Notes: generated by a model from the sequence alone, not told the origin. A stretch of 64,000 nt of DNA from Palleronia marisminoris (GCF_900172315.1 NZ_FWFV01000009.1:1-64000); one strand, 5' to 3'. Positions 9,322 through 18,853 are shown, numbered from the stretch's first letter. Numbers and translations: made by a program.

Positions 9322-10715
9322 TCGTGGACGACGAGCGCGATATTCGCGAACTGGTTGCGGATATCCTCGAGGACGAAGGCTACACCTGCCGCAAGGCATC
9401 GAATTCGGGCGAGTGCATGGCCGAGATCGAGAAGGAGCCGCCTTCGCTGATGATCCTCGACATCTGGCTCAAGGATTCCGACATGGACGGGATCGACATC
9501 CTCAAGATCGCCAAGCGCGACTACCCGGGGATGCCGGTCATCATCATCTCGGGGCACGGCAATATCGAGATCGCGGTCGCGGCCATCAAGCAGGGCGCCT
9601 ACGACTATATCGAGAAACCGTTCAACATCGACCAGCTGATGGTGGTGATCGGCCGCGCGATGGAGACCTCGCGCCTGCGCCGCGAGAATGTCGAACTGCG
9701 CCGCCGCGATGCCGAGCCGCCCGAGCTGGTGGGGTCGTCGCCGGCATTCCGCGCGCTGAAATCCTCGCTCGACAAGGTCACGAGGTCCAACGGCCGCGTC
9801 ATGCTGACCGGGCCCGCTGGCTCGGGCAAGGAACTCGCCGCCCGCTACATCCACGCCAATTCCGGGCGCGCGGACTACCCCTTCGTGACCGTCGGCGCCG
9901 CCGCGATCGAGCCCGAGCGGATGGAGGAAACCCTGTTCGGCCGCGAGGGCGAGCGCGGGCTCGAGCCGGGCCTGCTGGAGCAGGCCGACGGGGGCGTGCT
10001 GTTCTTCGACGAGGTTGCGGACATGCCGCTGGGCACCCAGTCCAAGATCCTGCGCGTGCTGGTCGACCAGGCGTTCACCCGCGTCGGCGGCGCGGACAAG
10101 ATCCGCGTGGATATCCGCTTCGTCTCGTCGACGAACCGCGACCTGCAGGCGCTGTGTGACGAGGGCAAGTTCCGCTCGGAACTCTATCACCGCCTCGCGG
10201 TGGTGCCGATCGAGGTGCCCGCGCTCGACGACCGGCGCGAGGACATCCCCGAACTCGCCGACTTCTTCCTGCGCCTGTTCAACCGCCAGCAGGGCCTGCC
10301 GATGCGCAAGCTGTCCGGCGAAGCGTCCGCGATGCTGCAGACGATGATCTGGCCCGGCAATGTCCGGCAGCTGAAGAACATGATGGAACGTGTGCTGATC
10401 CTGGGCGACGCCGAACAGGGCGAGATCGCCGTCACCGAACTGCCCGGCCCCGACGCCCAGCCGGCGGACGAGCAGGGCAGGGTGGTCCTTTCGGGCTCGC
10501 TCGCCACGCTGCCCCTGCGCGAGGCGCGCGAATTGTTCGAGCGCGAGTACCTGCTGACCCAGATCAACCGCTTCGGCGGGAATATCAGCCGCACGGCGAA
10601 CTTCGTGGGGATGGAGCGGTCGGCGCTGCACCGCAAGCTCAAGAGCCTCGGCGTGGTCACATCGGCCAAGCAGGGCGCGCGCGTCGCACGGCTGGACGAA
10701 CAGGCCGCGAGCTGA
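9306..10715 (+). CDS. ntrX: Response regulator NtrX (AAA+, Fis-type)
   Basis: The 469-residue partner of NtrY. The receiver domain has D52 (LMILDIWLKDSD); the AAA+ domain has a Walker A variant GPAGSGKE (169-176) and Walker B VLFFDEVAD; the C-terminus has a Fis-like helix-turn-helix. As in the NtrC of this operon, GAFTGA is absent: LFGREGERGLEPGLLEQADGG occupies that region, so sigma54 contact is unlikely. A strong AAGGAGG precedes the ATG, which lies inside the end of ntrY, giving translational coupling. Confidence 0.93.
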   Translation: MGDILIVDDERDIRELVADILEDEGYTCRKASNSGECMAEIEKEPPSLMILDIWLKDSDMDGIDILKIAKRDYPGMPVIIISGHGNIEIAVAAIKQGAYDYIEKPFNIDQLMVVIGRAMETSRLRRENVELRRRDAEPPELVGSSPAFRALKSSLDKVTRSNGRVMLTGPAGSGKELAARYIHANSGRADYPFVTVGAAAIEPERMEETLFGREGERGLEPGLLEQADGGVLFFDEVADMPLGTQSKILRVLVDQAFTRVGGADKIRVDIRFVSSTNRDLQALCDEGKFRSELYHRLAVVPIEVPALDDRREDIPELADFFLRLFNRQQGLPMRKLSGEASAMLQTMIWPGNVRQLKNMMERVLILGDAEQGEIAVTELPGPDAQPADEQGRVVLSGSLATLPLREARELFEREYLLTQINRFGGNISRTANFVGMERSALHRKLKSLGVVTSAKQGARVARLDEQAAS

Positions 10716-10722
10716 TTCGTTC

Positions 10723-11565
10723 GTGCCCTATGCAGATCGCCACACGCAGGTTGCGGGTCGCGCGGTCGCCTACGTGGACGCGGGGCCGCGCGAGGCGCCG
10801 CCGCTCGTCCTGCTGCACGGCGCGGGGTTCGATCAGGCCGAGTTGACGTGGCGGCTGACGGCCTCGGCAATGCGCGAGAGTCACCGGGTCATCGTTCCGG
10901 ACCTGCCGGGATACGGCGACAGCGCCTCCCTCGGCGGGCGGCCGGACCTGGCGCGCCTCGCCGACTGGGTGGTGCGCTTTCTCGATGCGGTGGGGGTCGC
11001 GCGCGCGGATCTTGGTGGGGTCAGCATGGGCGGTGGCATGGCGCTGTGGGTTGCGATCCACGCGCCGGAGCGAGTGCGCCGTCTCGTGGCCGTCTGTCCC
11101 TATGGCGTGATGTCGCGTGCACCCCATCACCGGCTGGCTTGGGCGGCATTGCGGGCCGGGGCGCTGCCACTGGCCTACAGGATCGCCGCGGCCAGTCCGC
11201 GCGCGGCTCGATTGGGTTTGGGGCTGAGCTACGGCGATCCGCACCGGGTCAGCCGCAAGGCGGTCGAAGAACTGCGCGTCACTGCCCGGCAGCAGGTGCA
11301 ACGGCGCAGCTTCGATGCCTTCCTCGCCTCCGAAATGACGTCTGCCAGGCTGAAGTCGGACCTGACGCCCGAGCTTCACCGGATCGGCGCACCGACCCTT
11401 CTGGTCGCGGGGCGGTACGACCGGCTGGTCCCGGCAGTCCACGTCAAGCGCGCCCGCGAGCGCATTCCCGACTGCCGCTACCTCGCGCTGCCCACCGGCC
11501 ACTGGCCGATGCGCGAACGGCCCGAGATGTTCCAGCAAGCGCTCAGCCGCTTCCTGGCGGGGTGA
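10723..11565 (+). CDS. Alpha/beta hydrolase
   Basis: A 280-residue alpha/beta-hydrolase fold protein of unknown substrate. The oxyanion motif LLHGAGF lies near residue 28, the nucleophile elbow GVSMGGG near residue 102, the acid in GRYDRLVP near residue 228 and the catalytic His in TGHWPM near residue 257, a complete triad. A 20-residue helical cap sits in the middle. It starts at GTG only 7 bp after ntrX with a poor ribosome site, so it may be read through from the ntr operon. No signal peptide is visible. Whether it is an esterase, lactonase or C-C hydrolase cannot be told. Confidence 0.8.
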   Translation: MPYADRHTQVAGRAVAYVDAGPREAPPLVLLHGAGFDQAELTWRLTASAMRESHRVIVPDLPGYGDSASLGGRPDLARLADWVVRFLDAVGVARADLGGVSMGGGMALWVAIHAPERVRRLVAVCPYGVMSRAPHHRLAWAALRAGALPLAYRIAAASPRAARLGLGLSYGDPHRVSRKAVEELRVTARQQVQRRSFDAFLASEMTSARLKSDLTPELHRIGAPTLLVAGRYDRLVPAVHVKRARERIPDCRYLALPTGHWPMRERPEMFQQALSRFLAG

Positions 11566-11822
11566 CCGGTGATCGCCTGTGCCGCTACGCTGTCGCCCTG
11601 CTGGCTTGAATGCATCGCGGGGGCCGAAAGCCGATCGACCTGTCTTCGAGAACCTCCGACAGGTCCTTGACTTGCGTCGCAGGGCAGCCGGCTCTGGCAG
11701 GCAGGGCTCGGCTCGCCGCGACCGTGGAGGTTCCGGCTCGGCCATTTCATTCTTGCCCGATGGCAGCCCTGTGCATATGCCATGCAGTCACGAAAACACT
11801 GTCGCTCGCTGAGGGGGTGAAC

Positions 11823-12317
11823 ATGCGTCACGTACTGGTCATGGGCATCTGCGGGACGGGCAAGTCGTCCGTTGCCGGGCGCTTGGCGGAACGGTTGGCC
11901 AATCCTCTTGTCGAAGCTGACGAATACCATTCGCCCGATGCTGTCGCGCGCATGGCGCGGGGCGAGCCGTTGACCGACGCGGATCGCTGGGGCTGGCTCG
12001 ACCGCGTGGCAGAGGCGGCCCTTGCACGCGAATCTCCGGCTGTCATCGCTTGCTCGGCCCTCAAGCACGTCTACCGGGCGCGCCTCGAGGACCAGCTTGG
12101 TAAGATGGACGTCATCTACCTGCACGGTGCGCGCGACCTGGTGGAAGAGCGCATGACGGCACGACCCGGGCACTACATGCCCGCCAGCCTGATCGACAGC
12201 CAGCTTGCCGATCTCGAACCGCCAGCCGGTGCCGACGTCCTGCCGCTCGACATCGCGAAACCCCTCGAGGCGTTGGTCGATGAGGCGCAGGACTTTGCAA
12301 TCCGGCCACGCGCTTGA
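11823..12317 (+). CDS. gntK: Gluconokinase
   Basis: A 164-residue P-loop kinase that phosphorylates D-gluconate to 6-phosphogluconate for the Entner-Doudoroff or pentose phosphate route. Walker A is GICGTGKSS (residues 9-17). The GntK family block DEYHSPDAVARMARGEPLTD is followed by DRWGWL, ACSALKHVYR and the lid segment ERMTARPGHYMPASLIDSQ, all diagnostic. GGGGGTG lies just before the ATG. The gene stands alone after a 257-bp gap in which I see no coding sequence. Confidence 0.93.
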   Translation: MRHVLVMGICGTGKSSVAGRLAERLANPLVEADEYHSPDAVARMARGEPLTDADRWGWLDRVAEAALARESPAVIACSALKHVYRARLEDQLGKMDVIYLHGARDLVEERMTARPGHYMPASLIDSQLADLEPPAGADVLPLDIAKPLEALVDEAQDFAIRPRA

Positions 12318-12392
12318 ACGGGATTTGACGTTCCCGGACGGAGAGGACCAATGGATAGGACAGCCGGCACCGGACGTGGGGCCGGCCGTGCG

Positions 12393-13079
12393 TCACGCCC
12401 CGCAGAGGCGATCGTAGTCCGAGACGAGGGGCCGGTAGGCGGGTTCGTCCTCTTCGACCTGCGCGAAGCGGCCGATCGGATCGCGGAAGATGTTGTCGGT
12501 CTCGTCGTCGTTGACGGTCGAGACCTCGCCGACCAGAACGTCACCACCATCGCCCCAGAAGGCGTGCCAGTCGCCGGGGCGTAGCGTCACAGACTGGCCG
12601 GGCGCCAGTTGCAGGACCTCGCCGGGGGTGAAGGTGTGCTCGACGCCATCGCACAGGACCGTGCCACCGGCGTCAGGGGCGAATTCGCCGTCGGGGGTGC
12701 TGCCGAACAGCTCGACCGCGAGGATGGCGCCGCCGCGATTGATGATGTCCTCGGCCTTCACGACGTGGGTGTGCATCGGACTCAACTGGTCATGGCGCGA
12801 GATCAGGAGCTTCTCGGCATAGCACATGCCTTGCCCCGCGCGGAGATCCTTCAGCGTGCCGTTGCGCAGGGTGAAGAGCGCGAGGCCCATCTCGTCGAAC
12901 CGCCCGGAGCCGTAATCCGTCACGTCCCAGCCAAGCCGGCGGGCGACAATGTGACTCTGGGGTCCAGCGGCGCGGACGTCCGCGTCGGACCATGCTCCAA
13001 AGGGTGGCAACGTGAAGCCGTGAGAGCGGATCAGCTCGTCTGCGTCGCGGATGATCTGATTGATACGGGAACGTAACAT
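12393..13079 (-). CDS. D-lyxose ketol-isomerase (cupin family)
   Basis: A 228-residue cupin sugar isomerase resembling D-lyxose isomerase (interconverts D-lyxose and D-xylulose, and often D-mannose and D-fructose). The metal centre is visible in QLSPMHTHVVKAEDIINRGG (two His and a Glu) with a later His in RPGDWHAFWGD. The start at 13079 (MLRSRINQI) has GAGG 9 bases upstream; longer readings extend into non-coding sequence. Family assignment is good; the physiological substrate is inferred. It is the only sugar isomerase near gluconokinase, which it faces tail to tail, so a shared pathway is possible but unproven. Confidence 0.82.
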   Translation of the reverse strand: MLRSRINQIIRDADELIRSHGFTLPPFGAWSDADVRAAGPQSHIVARRLGWDVTDYGSGRFDEMGLALFTLRNGTLKDLRAGQGMCYAEKLLISRHDQLSPMHTHVVKAEDIINRGGAILAVELFGSTPDGEFAPDAGGTVLCDGVEHTFTPGEVLQLAPGQSVTLRPGDWHAFWGDGGDVLVGEVSTVNDDETDNIFRDPIGRFAQVEEDEPAYRPLVSDYDRLCGA

Positions 13080-13149
13080 CGGCCTGCCTCGTAATATCCT
13101 GTAAGAAGGTCCTGCCGCGGACCGCCAGACGACGCAACGGAGAACCGAC

Positions 13150-13734
13150 ATGCGATACGCCCTGATCTTCAGTCTCGTGGCCCTGCCTGCTTTCGCGCAG
13201 GACGACGGATCCCCGGATTCCGAGGCCGAACCACCGGTAGGCGGTGTGGGGCGGCTTGCCTGCGGGGCCATCGTCGGTGCCGAGAACGCGGCCTACCTGG
13301 GACAGGCGGGTGACTGGGCGATGGGCTACATGGCGGGGCGGATCGATGCGGGCGAAGAGGTGCTCGAAGACGCGACGCTGTCACCGGACGACCCTATCGA
13401 CGTGGTGTCGGGAATTGCCGTCCGGTGCCGCGAAAATCCCGACCAGCCCGTCATTCAGGCCGTCCGCACCTTTGCCGAGCGGATCTTCGGCGCCGAGGCG
13501 CAGGCCGGTCCCGTAACGGCGGATGCGCCGCCGCCGGCCCCTGACATGCCCGAAAGCGCGGCAAGTGACGATCCAGCGCGACAGACCGTCCCTCCTGAAC
13601 CGAGGCCTGAAACGGCGGCGCCGGAGCCGGATGACGAAGCGTCCGATACCGAAGAGACGTCATCTTCGAGCAGCGAAGAAGCGACCTCGGCCGAGGACGA
13701 GCCCGCGACGAGCGACAGCGATTCCGAGGATTAG
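13150..13734 (+). CDS. Exported HdeA-like protein with acidic low-complexity tail
   Basis: A 194-residue secreted protein of unknown function. Residues 1-17 are a signal peptide ending AFA-Q. Residues about 37-112 have two Cys spaced about 60 residues apart and the pattern LACGAIVGAEN ... WAMGYMAG ... VRCRENPDQPVIQAV, which resembles the small periplasmic HdeA/HdeB fold where the two Cys form a disulphide. The last 75 residues are Pro/Glu/Asp/Ser-rich, including a run of Ser and acidic residues to the C-terminus. GGAGAA precedes the ATG. It is divergent from the lyxose isomerase gene. A periplasmic chaperone role is only a guess. Confidence 0.7.
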   Translation: MRYALIFSLVALPAFAQDDGSPDSEAEPPVGGVGRLACGAIVGAENAAYLGQAGDWAMGYMAGRIDAGEEVLEDATLSPDDPIDVVSGIAVRCRENPDQPVIQAVRTFAERIFGAEAQAGPVTADAPPPAPDMPESAASDDPARQTVPPEPRPETAAPEPDDEASDTEETSSSSSEEATSAEDEPATSDSDSED

Positions 13735-13773
13735 GACTCCCGACGGTGAGCCATTGGAGGAGAGGAGCGCGTG

Positions 13774-14304
13774 ATGCTGGAAGTGCGCGTCGCGGACATC
13801 ACGACGCTTGAGGTCGATGCCATCGTCAACGCCGCGAACCGCTCGCTCCTGGGCGGGGGTGGCGTGGACGGCGCCATCCACCGGGCGGCAGGGCCGCAAC
13901 TGCTCGAGGAGTGTCGCAGGCTTGGCGGGTGCGAGACCGGCGACGCCAAGGCGACGGGCGGTCATGCGCTGAGGGCCGATCACGTCATCCACACCGTTGG
14001 GCCGGTCTGGCACGGAGGCGACCGTGACGAGCCAGAGGCGCTCGCGTCATGTTACCGACGATCGCTCGAGGTGGCTCGGGAACTGGGGTGTCGCAGTATC
14101 GCCTTTCCGGCGATTTCGACCGGGGTCTACGGCTACCCGTCGGGCGAGGCCGCCCGCGTCGCGGTTGAAACCGTCGCCACGCACGGCAGCGGGATCGATG
14201 TGATCTTTTGCTGCTTTTCGGAAGGATCCGCCGAACACCATCGCGCGGCACTGCGCGAGCTGGGATGGCGCGAGAGGGGCTCTGCCTTCGACCCTCCGGG
14301 CTGA
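13774..14304 (+). CDS. Macro-domain protein (ADP-ribose binding/deacetylase)
   Basis: A 176-residue single macro domain of the MacroD/YmdB type. The hallmark [20 protein letters not shown] (residues about 18-37) binds ADP-ribose, and [11 protein letters not shown] near residue 112 forms the second substrate loop. Relatives remove O-acetyl groups from ADP-ribose or ADP-ribose from acidic residues of proteins. The ATG at 13774 is preferred over the adjacent GTG because AGAGGAG then stands 6 bases away. No partner ADP-ribosyltransferase is visible nearby. Confidence 0.92.
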   Translation: MLEVRVADITTLEVDAIVNAANRSLLGGGGVDGAIHRAAGPQLLEECRRLGGCETGDAKATGGHALRADHVIHTVGPVWHGGDRDEPEALASCYRRSLEVARELGCRSIAFPAISTGVYGYPSGEAARVAVETVATHGSGIDVIFCCFSEGSAEHHRAALRELGWRERGSAFDPPG

Positions 14305-14471
14305 CCCCGATCTCTGCTGGCCCGAGCATGGCCGTGAAAACTGGGGCTGGCACATCTCCCGCCGCCGCCCTAGATCTGCGCGCGCCCGGCTATCCGGCGC
14401 CAGGCGCGCGGCACGCCACCGGCCGCGTCCACTTGGCGCCCCATGCGCAAGCAAGACAGAAGCGAGACTCG

Positions 14472-15137
14472 ATGATCGTTCTCCATCACTGCCACCAGAC
14501 CCGTTCGATGCGGACCCTCTGGCTCTTGAACGAGCTGGATCTGGCCTTCAGCCTGCGGGTTCACGCCTTCGATCGGTCGCTGCGTGAGCCGGAATACCTG
14601 TCGCTCAGCCCGGCGGGGCGGGTGCCGGCGCTGGAACTCGACGGTGAAGTCTACTTCGAAACCGGCGCCATCGCAGAGATCCTCTGCGAGCGGTTTCCCG
14701 AGCGGGGCCTCGGACGACCCCCGGGCGATATCGACCGACCGGATTTCCTCGTGTGGCTGCACTTTGCCGAGACCGTGACCCAGCATGCGGCGGCGCTGAC
14801 GCAACAGCATGTGGCGCTCTACGAGGACGAGATGCGCTCGCCCCTCATCATGCGGCTCGAGGCCGCGCGGCTGCGCAAATGCTATGCGGCGATCGAGGGC
14901 CGCCTTTCGACCCCGGTCGAAAATCGCGACTATCTGCTGACGAGCGGCTTTTCGGCCGCCGACATTGCCGTCGGTCAGGCGGTGTACATGGCACGACATT
15001 TCGCGCAGATCGATGAATTCCCTGAAACGGCCCGCTGGTATGACCGGATCACCGAGCGCGAGTCGTTTCAGGACGCGCTGCCGCCCCAGGGGGCCGAACT
15101 CCTGTTCGAGCGGGACTTCTACCCGGCCTGGGACTGA
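14472..15137 (+). CDS. Glutathione S-transferase family protein
   Basis: A 221-residue cytosolic GST-like protein. The thioredoxin-fold N-terminal domain (residues 1-80) has LHHCHQTRSMRTLWLLNE with a Ser as candidate catalytic residue, a cis-Pro motif GRVPALELDG and the glutathione-binding ETGAIAEIL. The all-helical C-terminal domain follows, with SAADIAVG as its capping motif. Substrate unknown. The ATG at 14472 matches family length, although its ribosome site is weak; the open frame continues upstream over the end of the macro gene and is not credible there. Confidence 0.87.
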   Translation: MIVLHHCHQTRSMRTLWLLNELDLAFSLRVHAFDRSLREPEYLSLSPAGRVPALELDGEVYFETGAIAEILCERFPERGLGRPPGDIDRPDFLVWLHFAETVTQHAAALTQQHVALYEDEMRSPLIMRLEAARLRKCYAAIEGRLSTPVENRDYLLTSGFSAADIAVGQAVYMARHFAQIDEFPETARWYDRITERESFQDALPPQGAELLFERDFYPAWD

Positions 15138-15216
15138 GGCCGCGGGATCAGGCCAGGGCCAGGACGATCCGTCCGGTTTCGCGACATTGGCGTCATCTGC
15201 CCGTCGGGATAGGGCG

Positions 15217-15245
15217 TTGACCCGAGCCATGCCGGGGGATATTTG
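15217..15245 (+). promoter_or_regulatory. Candidate sigma70 promoter of the nuo operon
   Basis: TTGACC at 15217-15222 and TATTTG at 15240-15245 are separated by exactly 17 bases, matching -35 and -10 elements. They lie about 35 bp upstream of nuoA and after the GST stop, so transcription would start near 15252. This is a sequence match only. Confidence 0.55.
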
Positions 15246-15278
15246 CGGCCCTGACCATTGAAGGAGGGCGGGACCGCC

Positions 15279-15644
15279 ATGGACGCGATGCTCAGGGACT
15301 ATCTTCCGATCCTCATCCTTCTCGGGCTGGCGATCGCCCTCGGCCTGGTGCTGATCCTGGCCGCGGCGATCCTTGCGGTGCGGCACCCCGACTCGGAGAA
15401 GGTGTCGGCCTATGAATGCGGCTTCAACGCGTTCGACGACGCCCGGATGAAATTCGACGTGCGGTTCTACCTGGTCTCGATCCTGTTCATCATCTTCGAC
15501 CTCGAGATCGCGTTCCTGTTCCCGTGGGCGACGACGTTCTCGACCATGACGGACGCGGCGTTCTGGTCGATGATGGCCTTCCTCGGCGTCCTGACCATCG
15601 GGTTCGCCTACGAATGGAAGAAGGGCGCTCTCGACTGGGAGTGA
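15279..15644 (+). CDS. nuoA: NADH:quinone oxidoreductase subunit A
   Basis: A 121-residue membrane subunit of complex I (ND3 homologue). It has three transmembrane helices (about residues 8-32, 62-84 and 91-112) and the conserved quinone-site loop [18 protein letters not shown], in which the Cys is the residue whose exposure marks the deactive state in mitochondrial ND3. First gene of the nuo cluster. AAGGAGG lies 11 bases before the ATG; an in-frame TTG further upstream would place that site inside the gene. Confidence 0.96.
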   Translation: MDAMLRDYLPILILLGLAIALGLVLILAAAILAVRHPDSEKVSAYECGFNAFDDARMKFDVRFYLVSILFIIFDLEIAFLFPWATTFSTMTDAAFWSMMAFLGVLTIGFAYEWKKGALDWE

Positions 15645-15817
15645 CGATTTCGAATGGGCCGCTGCAGGGTTTGTTCGCCACGCCGGCTTCTAGCTGAGAC
15701 AATCCGCGCAGACGGCTGCGCGTTGACGCCGGGGGCACGCGATTATACGTGCTTGTGGCAAAGCGGAGCATCCGCGCCCCGAGCGTCGGCCCGCGCTTCC
15801 CGCAAGAGGATGATGAG

Positions 15818-16366
15818 ATGTCTGTGACCCCGGGCGCGACCCCCAAGACCGCCATGACCGCTGGTCCCGACCAGGAGCACGCCACGCAGGTGCTCAACCG
15901 CGAGCTGACGGACAAGGGATTCCTGCTGACCACCGCCGATGACCTCATCAACTGGGCCCGGACCGGGTCGCTGCACTGGATGACCTTCGGCCTGGCCTGC
16001 TGCGCGATCGAGATGATGCACACCTCGATGCCGCGCTACGATGCGGAACGGTTCGGCGTCGCACCCCGCGCCTCGCCGCGGCAGTCGGACGTGATGATCG
16101 TCGCCGGCACGCTGACCAACAAGATGGCTCCGGCGCTGCGCAAGGTCTACGACCAGATGCCCGAACCGCGCTACGTGATCTCGATGGGCTCCTGCGCCAA
16201 CGGCGGCGGCTACTATCACTACAGCTATTCGGTCGTGCGCGGCTGCGACCGCGTGGTGCCGGTGGACCTGTACGTGCCCGGCTGCCCGCCGACGGCCGAG
16301 GCGCTGCTCTACGGTATCCTGCAGTTGCAGCGGAAGATCCGCCGCACCGGCACCATCACCCGCTAA
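15818..16366 (+). CDS. nuoB: NADH:quinone oxidoreductase subunit B
   Basis: A 182-residue peripheral-arm subunit carrying the terminal iron-sulfur cluster N2, which passes electrons to ubiquinone. The ligands are in [11 protein letters not shown] (two adjacent Cys), [10 protein letters not shown] and VPGCPPTAE. The ATG at 15818 has AAGAGGA 7 bases upstream. A 173-bp gap separates it from nuoA, the largest before nuoG, in which I see neither a gene nor a clear terminator. Confidence 0.97.
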   Translation: MSVTPGATPKTAMTAGPDQEHATQVLNRELTDKGFLLTTADDLINWARTGSLHWMTFGLACCAIEMMHTSMPRYDAERFGVAPRASPRQSDVMIVAGTLTNKMAPALRKVYDQMPEPRYVISMGSCANGGGYYHYSYSVVRGCDRVVPVDLYVPGCPPTAEALLYGILQLQRKIRRTGTITR

Positions 16367-16376
16367 GGAGGCGACC

Positions 16377-16988
16377 ATGCCCGACACGGCCCTTCTAGAA
16401 TTGGGCGAGCACGTGAAGAACGCCCGGCCGGATTGCGTGCTGAGCTACCACGTGACGAATGGCGAGTTGACGGTCGATGTCGCGCTCGCCTCGATCCGCT
16501 CGCTGGTCGAGTTTTTGAAGACGGACAAGACCTGCCGTTTCACGACGCTGGTCGACATCACCGCGGTCGATCACCCGGCCCGCGAGGCGCGGTTCGACCT
16601 TGTCTATCACTTCCTGTCGATGTGGCAGAACCACAGGATCCGCCTCAAGGCGCAGATCCGCGAGGACGAGATGGCCGCTTCGGTCACCGGCGTGCATCCC
16701 TCCGCCAACTGGTTCGAGCGCGAAGTGTTCGACATGTTCGGGATCATCTTCACCGGCCATCCCGACCTGCGCCGCATCCTCACCGACTATGGCTTCCGCG
16801 GCTATCCTCTGCGCAAGGACTTTCCGACGACCGGCTATGTCGAGGTTCGCTATGACGAGACCGCCAAGCGCGTGGTCTACGAGCCCGTCGACCTGGTGCA
16901 GGAATACAGGCAGTTCGACTTCATGAGCCCGTGGGAAGGCGCCGACTACGTGCTTCCGGGCGACGAGAAGTCGAAGGAAGGCGCCTGA
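16377..16988 (+). CDS. nuoC: NADH:quinone oxidoreductase subunit C
   Basis: A 203-residue hydrophilic subunit (30-kDa subunit homologue) of the complex I connecting module. The family signature ERE(V)[16 protein letters not shown] lies near residue 115 and is followed by the conserved [14 protein letters not shown] stretch. It is separate from nuoD, unlike the nuoCD fusion of E. coli. A consensus AAGGAGG stands directly before the ATG; the gap to nuoB is 10 bp. Confidence 0.96.
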   Translation: MPDTALLELGEHVKNARPDCVLSYHVTNGELTVDVALASIRSLVEFLKTDKTCRFTTLVDITAVDHPAREARFDLVYHFLSMWQNHRIRLKAQIREDEMAASVTGVHPSANWFEREVFDMFGIIFTGHPDLRRILTDYGFRGYPLRKDFPTTGYVEVRYDETAKRVVYEPVDLVQEYRQFDFMSPWEGADYVLPGDEKSKEGA

Positions 16989-17015
16989 GATGGTTGGGAC
17001 CGGAGGGCGGACGTG

Positions 17016-17213
17016 ATGATGGGTTCCATGGCCACGGGCAACATGCTGACCGGATTCCTGTTCCTCGCGGTTCTCCTGGTGGTGCCGTTCTGGCGGATCC
17101 TGCCGAATTACGGCATCTCGAAATGGGTGTCGCTACTGGCGATCCTGCCGGTGGGGGCGCTGATCCTTTTGTGGATTGTCGCCTTCCGGGACGCCTTCGA
17201 CGACCGCGCCTGA
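17016..17213 (+). CDS. Small membrane protein between nuoC and nuoD
   Basis: An approximately 65-residue protein with two predicted transmembrane helices (near residues 10-26 and 36-57) joined by WRILPNYGISKW, ending in a charged RDAFDDRA tail. GGAGG precedes a run of GTG-ATG-ATG start codons, so the exact start may be 17013, 17016 or 17019. It sits where Paracoccus and Rhodobacter nuo clusters also carry small unidentified frames. It is too hydrophobic to be a soluble factor; an assembly or accessory role for complex I is inference from position only. Confidence 0.75.
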   Translation: MMGSMATGNMLTGFLFLAVLLVVPFWRILPNYGISKWVSLLAILPVGALILLWIVAFRDAFDDRA

Positions 17214-17315
17214 TCGCGAAGGGCGTGGACTCCACGGCCCTGACATACGACGTTGTAGCCCATGGTACGGGCGCGCCGCCCGCGGGGTGGCTGAAACACC
17301 TGACGAAGGTCTGAA

Positions 17316-18536
17316 ATGATGGACGGAACCAAATTCGACGACGCCCAGACGGGCGAACAGAAGATCCGCAACTTCAACATCAACTTCGGACCTCAGCACC
17401 CGGCGGCGCACGGAGTGCTGCGGCTGGTGCTCGAGCTTGACGGCGAGATCGTCGAGCGTGTGGACCCGCATATCGGCCTGCTGCATCGCGGGACCGAGAA
17501 GCTGATGGAAAGCCGCACCTACCTTCAGAACCTGCCCTATTTCGACCGGCTCGACTATGTCGGCACGATGAACCAGGAACATGCGTGGTGCCTCGCGATC
17601 GAGCGGCTGACCGGAACCGAGGTTCCGCGCCGCGCCTCGCTGATCCGGGTACTGTATTGCGAGATCGGCCGCATCTTGAACCACCTTCTGAACGTGACCA
17701 CGCAGGCCATGGACGTGGGCGCGCTGACGCCGCCGCTCTGGGGTTTCGAAGAGCGCGAGAAGCTCATGGGCTTCTACGAGCGCGCGAGCGGCGCCCGTCT
17801 TCACGCCGCGTATTTCCGGCCCGGCGGCGTTCACCAGGACCTTCCGCCCGACCTGATCGACGATATCGAGGAATGGTGCCACACCTTCCCGAAGGTGCTG
17901 AACGACATCGACGGGTTGATCACCGACAACCGCATCTTCAAGCAGCGCAACGTCGATATCGGCATCGTCAGCGTCGAGGATGTGCAGGATTGGGGCTTCT
18001 CCGGCGTCATGGCGCGCGGATCGGGCCTGGCGTGGGACCTTCGCCGGTCTCAACCCTACGAGCTGTATGACGAATTCGAGTTCCAGATCCCCGTTGGCAA
18101 GGCCGGCGATTGCTACGACCGCTACCTGCTCCGCATGCAGGAGATGCGGGAATCGGTGAAGATCATGCTCCAGGCTGTCGAAAAGCTGCGGGCACCCGAG
18201 GGCAAGGGCCCGGTGCAGCCAAGCGGCAAGGTTGCGCCTCCTCGCCGGGGCGACATGAAGACGTCGATGGAAGCGCTGATCCACCACTTCAAGCTCTACA
18301 CCGAAGGCTTCCACGTTCCCGAGGGCGAAATCTATGCCTGTGTCGAGGCGCCGAAGGGCGAATTCGGCGTGTACCTCGTCGCGGACGGAACCAACAAGCC
18401 CTACCGCGCCAAGCTGCGCGGACCCGGCTACCTGCACCTGCAGGCGATGGACTACCTCAACCGCGGGCACTTGCTGGCCGACGTCTCGGCGATCCTCGGC
18501 TCGCTCGACATCGTGTTCGGAGAGGTGGACCGCTGA
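17316..18536 (+). CDS. nuoD: NADH:quinone oxidoreductase subunit D
   Basis: A 406-residue subunit (49-kDa homologue) that with NuoB forms the quinone-binding pocket. Diagnostic segments are [20 protein letters not shown] near residue 20, [14 protein letters not shown], and the C-terminal [12 protein letters not shown] that closes the family. Length is normal. The gene starts with two consecutive ATGs after AAGG. About 100 bp of sequence without a gene separate it from the preceding small membrane protein. Confidence 0.97.
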   Translation: MMDGTKFDDAQTGEQKIRNFNINFGPQHPAAHGVLRLVLELDGEIVERVDPHIGLLHRGTEKLMESRTYLQNLPYFDRLDYVGTMNQEHAWCLAIERLTGTEVPRRASLIRVLYCEIGRILNHLLNVTTQAMDVGALTPPLWGFEEREKLMGFYERASGARLHAAYFRPGGVHQDLPPDLIDDIEEWCHTFPKVLNDIDGLITDNRIFKQRNVDIGIVSVEDVQDWGFSGVMARGSGLAWDLRRSQPYELYDEFEFQIPVGKAGDCYDRYLLRMQEMRESVKIMLQAVEKLRAPEGKGPVQPSGKVAPPRRGDMKTSMEALIHHFKLYTEGFHVPEGEIYACVEAPKGEFGVYLVADGTNKPYRAKLRGPGYLHLQAMDYLNRGHLLADVSAILGSLDIVFGEVDR

Positions 18537-18566
18537 CGCCGCGGCGGTCCGGGGCAGGGGGAGCGT

Positions 18567-18758
18567 ATGGCCGTCGCGTTCGCATGGCTCCTTCTGATCG
18601 GGACGCCGCTCGCGATCCTGTCGTTCCTGACCTGCTTTCTCGTCTGGATGGGGCAGGGCCGCCACGACACCTGGTTCACCCGGGCCTGCAACCGGATGAT
18701 GGTCCCGTCGGGCATCGCCGTGTTCGTCTGCCTGTTCCTGACCTTGCGGTATTTCTGA
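18567..18758 (+). CDS. Small membrane protein between nuoD and nuoE
   Basis: A 63-residue protein with two hydrophobic helices (about residues 4-27 and 45-61) linked by the polar QGRHDTWFTRACNRMM segment. GGGGGAG lies immediately before the ATG and codon use resembles the neighbours, supporting a real gene. I do not recognise a named family. Its position in the nuo operon suggests a membrane-arm or assembly accessory protein, but nothing in the sequence gives a function. Confidence 0.72.
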   Translation: MAVAFAWLLLIGTPLAILSFLTCFLVWMGQGRHDTWFTRACNRMMVPSGIAVFVCLFLTLRYF

Positions 18759-18853
18759 GAGGGACGCGAGACGCCGCGAATGCGGCCCTTCGCCTTCCCC
18801 TTCCCGCAAACCTTCGCTAGATCAGCCCCGACACGGATCACAAGAGGCCCGCC

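Noticed and set aside
5577-10715. Sigma54 (-24/-12) promoter for the ntr operon or its targets
   Set aside because: No GG-N10-GC element with a proper context was found upstream of dusB, ntrC or ntrY, and the regulators lack GAFTGA.
14208-14471. N-terminal extension of the GST gene
   Set aside because: The extra 88 codons overlap the macro-domain gene and show no GST sequence; the ATG at 14472 starts the thioredoxin fold directly.
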